From positions 248,001-312,000 of the forward strand of contig NZ_VDMN01000006.1 in the NCBI RefSeq assembly GCF_006335145.1: 64,000 bases of DNA, read 5' to 3'. Of this stretch, positions 60,669 through 64,000 are shown one piece after another. The notes below the pieces were generated by a model that saw only the letters and a list, made by a program, of their open reading frames with translations, had not been told where the DNA came from and ran no database searches. The translations under genes were made by a program, and so were the position numbers. This stretch comes from Aliirhizobium smilacinae (GTDB lineage Bacteria > Pseudomonadota > Alphaproteobacteria > Rhizobiales > Rhizobiaceae). Every line of letters begins with the position of its first letter. Position 1 is the stretch's first letter.

Positions 60669-61126
60669 TGTTTACCGCATTGGGTCCGCTGATCGCATCC
60701 TTCGTTGCGATGGATGTGGCGGCGCTGAAACGGAAGATCAGGCGCAACGCGATCCTTTACGGGATCGCGGCTGCGTTTTTATGGACAGCCTACGGGTTGC
60801 TGGTGGCGGCGCTCGCCGTTCATCTGGGAGAGCGCTGGGGCCTGCCGATCGCGATGCTGGTCATCGCCGGCGGCATGATCGTCATGGCGTTGTTCATCAT
60901 CGCCTGTGTGATGATCCTCAATGCCGCCGAGGAACGTCGCAAAAAGCGGGTGGCCGTAGCGAACAGCCAGAGAGCACTGGCCATGACGGCTGCCGTCTCC
61001 GCCCTGCCATTGCTGATGAAGTCCAAACCGCTTCTGCTTCTGGCAGCCGTCGGAGGGCTGGGGTTTCTTGTCACCAAGGGTGGCAGCGGGCTTGGCCCGC
61101 GACAGGGGCCGCCACCGGCTGAATAG
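60668..61126 (+). CDS. Holin-superfamily-like small membrane protein (DUF1469 type)
   Basis: 152 residues. Two hydrophobic spans, AILYGIAAAFLWTAYGLLVAALAV and IAMLVIAGGMIVMALFIIACVMIL (each given here in family blocks), and a shorter one, ALAMTAAVSALPLLM; the C-terminus is glycine-rich (GLGFLVTKGGSGLGP). It is the second gene of the DUF883 operon, overlapping by one base in TGATG, so both appear EcfG-controlled. Actual holin activity is not implied. A strong terminator follows. Confidence 0.8.
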   Translation: MFTALGPLIASFVAMDVAALKRKIRRNAILYGIAAAFLWTAYGLLVAALAVHLGERWGLPIAMLVIAGGMIVMALFIIACVMILNAAEERRKKRVAVANSQRALAMTAAVSALPLLMKSKPLLLLAAVGGLGFLVTKGGSGLGPRQGPPPAE

Positions 61127-61151
61127 GTTCTTTCAGCTCGATAAAAACAAT

Positions 61152-61179
61152 AAGCCGCTCGGGTTCGGGCGGCTTTTTT
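61152..61179 (+). terminator. Rho-independent terminator of the DUF883 operon
   Basis: AAGCCGC / GCGGCTT stem with two further pairs and a GGGTTC loop, then six T. It lies 25 bases after the stop at 61126. Confidence 0.88.
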
Positions 61180-61262
61180 GTTGCTCGCGATGGGTCCGTG
61201 AGATGTGAGTTGCGGCCCGGCCTGGGTATCTGGTTGGGAATATCGCAAGCTCCTGATCTCCA

Positions 61263-61290
61263 AAATAAAAGACCGCCGGAGGCGGTCTTT
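61263..61290 (-). terminator. Terminator of the nepR-ecfG operon
   Basis: AAAGACCGCC, loop of 3, GGCGGTCTTT (61268-61290). On the reverse strand the stem is followed by TATTTTG. It starts 24 bases after the ecfG stop. Confidence 0.88.
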
Positions 61291-61314
61291 CTGATGATGG
61301 TTGGCTGATGAAAA

Positions 61315-61881
61315 TCAGCTACCAAAGGCTCTTGCGGTGATTGCGGCATCGCCGGCATCCGGGCCGTAGTCGCTTTCGCCGGATACGCCAAGCAGTTCCT
61401 GAAGTCGGGTACGGGCGCGGGAGACGCGGCTCTTGATCGTGCCGACGGCGCAACCGCAGATTTCCGCGGCTTCCTCGTAGGCAAAGCCGGCGGCGCCGAC
61501 CAAGACGATCGCTTCGCGCTGGTCTTCCGGCAGCTTGTCGAGAGCCTGACGGAAATCCTGCAGATCGAGACGGCCATATTGTTCCGGGTGAACGGAGAAG
61601 CGTTCGGAGAACAGGCCATCACTATCCTGAACTTCGCGGCCACGCTTTCGCATCTGGCTGTAGAATTCGTTGCGGAGGATGGTGAACAGCCAAGCGCGCA
61701 TATTGGTGCCCGCCGTGAAGCTTTTCTGGTTGGCCCAGGCTTTCATGATCGTATCCTGAACCAGATCGTCCGCCTTGTCGTGGCGGCCGGTCAGGGATAC
61801 GGCAAAAGCGCGCAGGTTGGGGAGCGACGCAAGCAGGTCTCGCTTGAAGACGCGATCATCGGACTCGCTCTGGGTACTCAT
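61315..61881 (-). CDS. ecfG: EcfG-type ECF sigma factor of the general stress response
   Basis: 188 residues. Region 2 (about 20-88) has ADDLVQDTIMKAWANQKSF and MRAWLFTILRNEFYSQMRKR; region 4 (about 113-165) has LPEDQREAIVLVGAAGFAYEE and CAVGTIKSRVSRARTRL. This is the RpoE2/EcfG type that recognises GGAAC-N16-CGTT. It is encoded after nepR, overlapping by ATGA, and divergent from phyR; this layout is the core general stress response locus of Alphaproteobacteria. The terminator at 61263 ends the unit. Confidence 0.95.
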   Translation of the reverse strand: MSTQSESDDRVFKRDLLASLPNLRAFAVSLTGRHDKADDLVQDTIMKAWANQKSFTAGTNMRAWLFTILRNEFYSQMRKRGREVQDSDGLFSERFSVHPEQYGRLDLQDFRQALDKLPEDQREAIVLVGAAGFAYEEAAEICGCAVGTIKSRVSRARTRLQELLGVSGESDYGPDAGDAAITARAFGS

Positions 61882-62099
61882 TTTGCATCCACCGCCTTGG
61901 CGTTTGCCTTTTGAGCATTCTCGGCCGCTTCCAATCGTTCCAGGAGATCGAGGAAACGATCCGGAATGCCTTCTTCCTGCACGGCATCGTAAAACTCCTT
62001 CAGCTTCCGGGAAATGGAAGCATTGGGAGCTATGGTACCTGGCTTAATCTGTGAGGGCTGGGCTGTGGTCATATCCTGCTTTTTCGTCTCGTCACTCAT
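61878..62099 (-). CDS. nepR: NepR anti-sigma factor
   Basis: 73 residues. The ATG at 62099 lies within the longer frame to 62120 and fits family length. The N-terminus is polar and disordered; the core LKEFYDAVQEEGIPDRFLDLL is the two-helix NepR element that binds EcfG and, when PhyR is phosphorylated, the PhyR sigma-like domain. Overlaps ecfG by ATGA. A promoter candidate sits at 62135-62159. Confidence 0.93.
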   Translation of the reverse strand: MSDETKKQDMTTAQPSQIKPGTIAPNASISRKLKEFYDAVQEEGIPDRFLDLLERLEAAENAQKANAKAVDAK

Positions 62100-62134
62100 A
62101 ACGCGGGCGCCTGCTTGCAAATTGTCGGGAGTAG

Positions 62135-62159
62135 AATGCCCGAGATTAAAAAAAGTTCC
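62135..62159 (-). promoter_or_regulatory. EcfG-type promoter candidate for nepR-ecfG
   Basis: Reverse strand GGAAC (62159-62155), 16 bases, CATT (62138-62135), one mismatch from CGTT. Correct for autoregulation. Confidence 0.65.
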
Positions 62160-62166
62160 GTCTTGC

Positions 62167-62191
62167 GGAACTTATTTTACATTGCCACGTT
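62167..62191 (+). promoter_or_regulatory. EcfG-type promoter for phyR
   Basis: GGAAC (62167-62171), 16 bases, CGTT (62188-62191), 44 bases before the PhyR ATG. Perfect match. Confidence 0.85.
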
Positions 62192-62234
62192 AATCCCACG
62201 TCAATTGCCCAATCGGGCCCAGGGGAGAATTTGT

Positions 62235-63029
62235 ATGTCACTCACCACGCGCGTTGCGTCGCACCTTCCGTATCTCCGTCGGTATGCCCGTGCGGTAACC
62301 GGATCGCAGACGTCAGGAGACGCTTATGTGGCGGCCGTTCTGGAAGCGCTGATTGCCGATGTTTCCATTTTTCCGGAAAGCTCGAAGGATCGCGTTTCGC
62401 TTTATAAACTCTTCGTCGCAATTTTTGGTTCCACATCCATCGAGATCCGACCGATCGAATCCCCGTTCGCGTGGGAACAGCGGGCGGCGATCAATCTTTC
62501 GAACATTCCTTCGCAGGCAAGACACGCATTTCTGCTGATTTCCGTGGAAGGCTTCACGCCTGAGGAATCTGCCGAAGTGCTCGATGTCAGCGTAGCGGAA
62601 GTCAACAAGCTACTTGACGAAGCTTCTCGCGAAATCTCGCGTCAGGTCGCGACCGACATCATGATCATCGAAGACGAGCCGCTGATCGCGCTCGATATCG
62701 AGCAGATGGTGCAGGATCTCGGCCACCGTGTAACGGGCATCGCCCGCACGCACAAGGAAGCCGTGTCGCTGTTCCAGTCGTCGCAGCCGAAGATGGTGCT
62801 TGCCGATATCCAGCTGGCCGACGGCAGCTCCGGTATCGATGCGGTCAACGAGATCCTCAAGACTTCCAACGTGCCGGTGATCTTCATCACTGCGTTCCCG
62901 GAACGGCTTCTGACCGGCGAGCGCCCGGAGCCTGCCTTCCTCGTGACCAAGCCGTTCAACCCGGACATGGTCAAGGCACTAATCAGTCAGGCGCTGTTCT
63001 TCAACGAGGCGGTCAAGGCGGCCGCGTGA
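62235..63029 (+). CDS. phyR: PhyR general stress response regulator
   Basis: 264 residues from ATG 62235 with AGGGGAG 7 bases upstream. Residues 1-130 form a sigma-factor-like domain (LPYLRRYARAVTGSQTSGDA, FTPEESAEVLDVSVAEV) that mimics EcfG to bind NepR. Residues 140-262 are a receiver with D191 in LADIQLADGSSG. Phosphorylation frees the sigma-like domain, releasing EcfG. It is divergent from nepR-ecfG with the promoters between, and the kinase gene lies 372 bases downstream. Confidence 0.96.
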   Translation: MSLTTRVASHLPYLRRYARAVTGSQTSGDAYVAAVLEALIADVSIFPESSKDRVSLYKLFVAIFGSTSIEIRPIESPFAWEQRAAINLSNIPSQARHAFLLISVEGFTPEESAEVLDVSVAEVNKLLDEASREISRQVATDIMIIEDEPLIALDIEQMVQDLGHRVTGIARTHKEAVSLFQSSQPKMVLADIQLADGSSGIDAVNEILKTSNVPVIFITAFPERLLTGERPEPAFLVTKPFNPDMVKALISQALFFNEAVKAAA

Positions 63030-63401
63030 GCGGTTTGATCATCGCTTCGATGCGACAGGAACAAAATTCCACAAACAAGGTTGTGGCACGTCCGCTCAGC
63101 CGGCTTGCCACCCCTTGTTTTAATTGTCTTGTGCCTATTCTTAATGATGGTCTGACATTGCAGGTGCGGGGGCAAAGCCTCCGGACCGGCGCGTACGAAG
63201 CAGGGGCACCCGGCCGTCTTCATCACGCCGCGCATTTTGGACTCGCTCGCTCAGACGGGCGGTCCTAAGAGAGAAACACGAAAATCCGGTCCCGCCATTG
63301 GCGCGGCACGGGATGAAGCGGTAGATGGAGTGGCAAGATTGGCGCATCCGCTGACATGGCAGCACGCTGGTCAGAGTGATGACAAGCTGCGGGAGTTTTT
63401 T
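63030..63401. other. 372-bp region between phyR and the kinase
   Basis: No good gene is seen. A GGAAC-N17-GTT motif is at 63058-63082, which would give a long leader of about 310 bases to the kinase start at 63402. The 80-residue frame here begins before that motif and lacks a ribosome site. Could be a leader or a small RNA, not shown. Confidence 0.45.
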
Positions 63402-64000
63402 ATGCCCGCGCTCATCGACCTTGGCGCGAGTATCATCATTCAGAACAAGGGGCTGGACTACCTCTACTTCGCCAATCTGCCTGAGGTGTGGTCGCCGGAA
63501 GATATTCTGAGCCCAAGCGATGCCGCTCTGTTTGGCGATGAGGTTGCCGATAAGCTGCTTACCCTCAAGCAAGGCATGACGGAAAGCGGCCGGAAGGGTC
63601 ATATCGAGGTGACCGTCGGCTCAGACCAGATATTCGAATTCCGGGTGCAGGCGGTGGAATTCCAGTCCGGCGGGCTGCACCTCGTGACGACGATCATCGA
63701 CCGTTCCGAGGAACGGCACCGCGAGCGCCTGTTGCGGGCATTGCTGCGCGAAGTGAGCCACCGTTCCAAGAACCTGCTGGCCATCATTCAGAGCATTGCG
63801 ATGCAGACGGCGCGTTATTCCGGCTCGCTCGACCTATTCCTGCACAAATTCAGGGGGCGGCTCTATTCGCTGTCGCAAAGCCAGGACCTGATCACCGACT
63901 CCAGCTGGCGCGGCGCCTATCTTTTCGATCTCGTGCGGCAGCAGACGGAGAAGTATATGCCGGACAACCGGCATATGGTGAAAATCTCCGGAGACAATGT
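63402..64000 (+). CDS. HWE-type sensor histidine kinase (C-terminus beyond window edge)
   Basis: The ATG at 63402 has GGGAG with a 6-base gap and is the best start; the frame runs open to the window end, about 199 residues. An N-terminal PAS-like part includes IIIQNKGLDYLYFANLPEVW. The acceptor region REVSHRSKNLLAIIQSIAMQ (about 120-139) is the HisKA_2/HWE type with its conserved His, Lys and Asn. It is a candidate for the kinase that phosphorylates PhyR, as in other alphaproteobacteria, because it lies beside phyR. The rest of the ATPase domain is outside the window. Confidence 0.88.
   Translation, partial: MPALIDLGASIIIQNKGLDYLYFANLPEVWSPEDILSPSDAALFGDEVADKLLTLKQGMTESGRKGHIEVTVGSDQIFEFRVQAVEFQSGGLHLVTTIIDRSEERHRERLLRALLREVSHRSKNLLAIIQSIAMQTARYSGSLDLFLHKFRGRLYSLSQSQDLITDSSWRGAYLFDLVRQQTEKYMPDNRHMVKISGDN

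Noticed and set aside
60668..61126. Prophage holin
   Set aside because: The membrane protein resembles the holin superfamily but sits in an EcfG-controlled operon with DUF883; no phage genes are near.
63026..63268. 80-residue plus-strand open frame after phyR
   Set aside because: No ribosome site, no recognisable fold, overlaps the promoter-like motif at 63058.

Overview
The window is a chromosome- or chromid-like segment of an alphaproteobacterium. It is most consistent with Rhizobiaceae (Rhizobium/Agrobacterium/Neorhizobium group). The reasons are the PhyR-NepR-EcfG general stress response (GSR) locus, the many ABC uptake operons, the high-GC coding style, the FabMG-type reductase and the mosaic intergenic palindromes typical of rhizobia. 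All calls come from reading the sequence, with no database search. I saw no tRNA, rRNA, CRISPR array, prophage or insertion sequence.

Layout. 1-10.8 kb is a stress island. It holds a PfpI/DJ-1 protein (cut by the edge), several tiny proteins including a 25-residue membrane peptide, glycogen enzymes GlgX and GlgA, a BrnT-type toxin-antitoxin pair, a DUF2934 protein, a YciF-like protein, a second NepR-like protein, a second ECF sigma factor in tandem with sodC, and a glutathione S-transferase. Many start points here are preceded by a GGAAC-N16-18-(C)GTT motif, the known EcfG-type promoter. 11-20 kb holds PQQ glucose dehydrogenase, a FabMG-like enoyl-ACP reductase, a BON protein, a PAS/PAS/histidine kinase/receiver hybrid (also behind a perfect EcfG motif), and a LuxR-type regulator divergent from a secreted protein and a DUF4242 protein. 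20-31 kb holds a TetR-controlled RND efflux pump, a 3-hydroxyisobutyryl-CoA hydrolase-like protein, a RidA-like/TetR divergent pair with three operators, a second hybrid kinase and an EamA transporter. 31-35 kb is the sulfate ABC operon. 35-40 kb has a DUF4160/DUF2442 pair, a DEAD-box helicase, a DUF559 protein and an AlkD-like repair protein. 40-45 kb carries a semialdehyde dehydrogenase, a cupin regulator, glutaryl-CoA dehydrogenase and a LysR regulator (glutarate/lysine-type catabolism). 45-50 kb is a purine-salvage operon: LacI regulator, nucleoside hydrolase, adenine deaminase, phosphoribosyltransferase. 50-60 kb has an M19 dipeptidase and two peptide-type ABC importers that together encode only one pair of ATPases. 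60-64 kb returns to the stress theme: a DUF883 and holin-like membrane operon behind a perfect EcfG motif, ecfG-nepR divergent from phyR, and the start of an HWE-type sensor kinase.

How it fits together. The right end encodes the core GSR switch: kinase to PhyR, PhyR to NepR, NepR to EcfG. The EcfG-type promoters at both ends suggest that much of the left 10 kb is output of that switch, including a second NepR/ECF pair that could form a secondary branch. A second pattern is that each of the three solute-binding-protein genes is separated from its first permease gene by a dispersed repeat with strong hairpins. The three gaps carry different repeat families, which suggests post-transcriptional tuning of binding-protein over permease levels.
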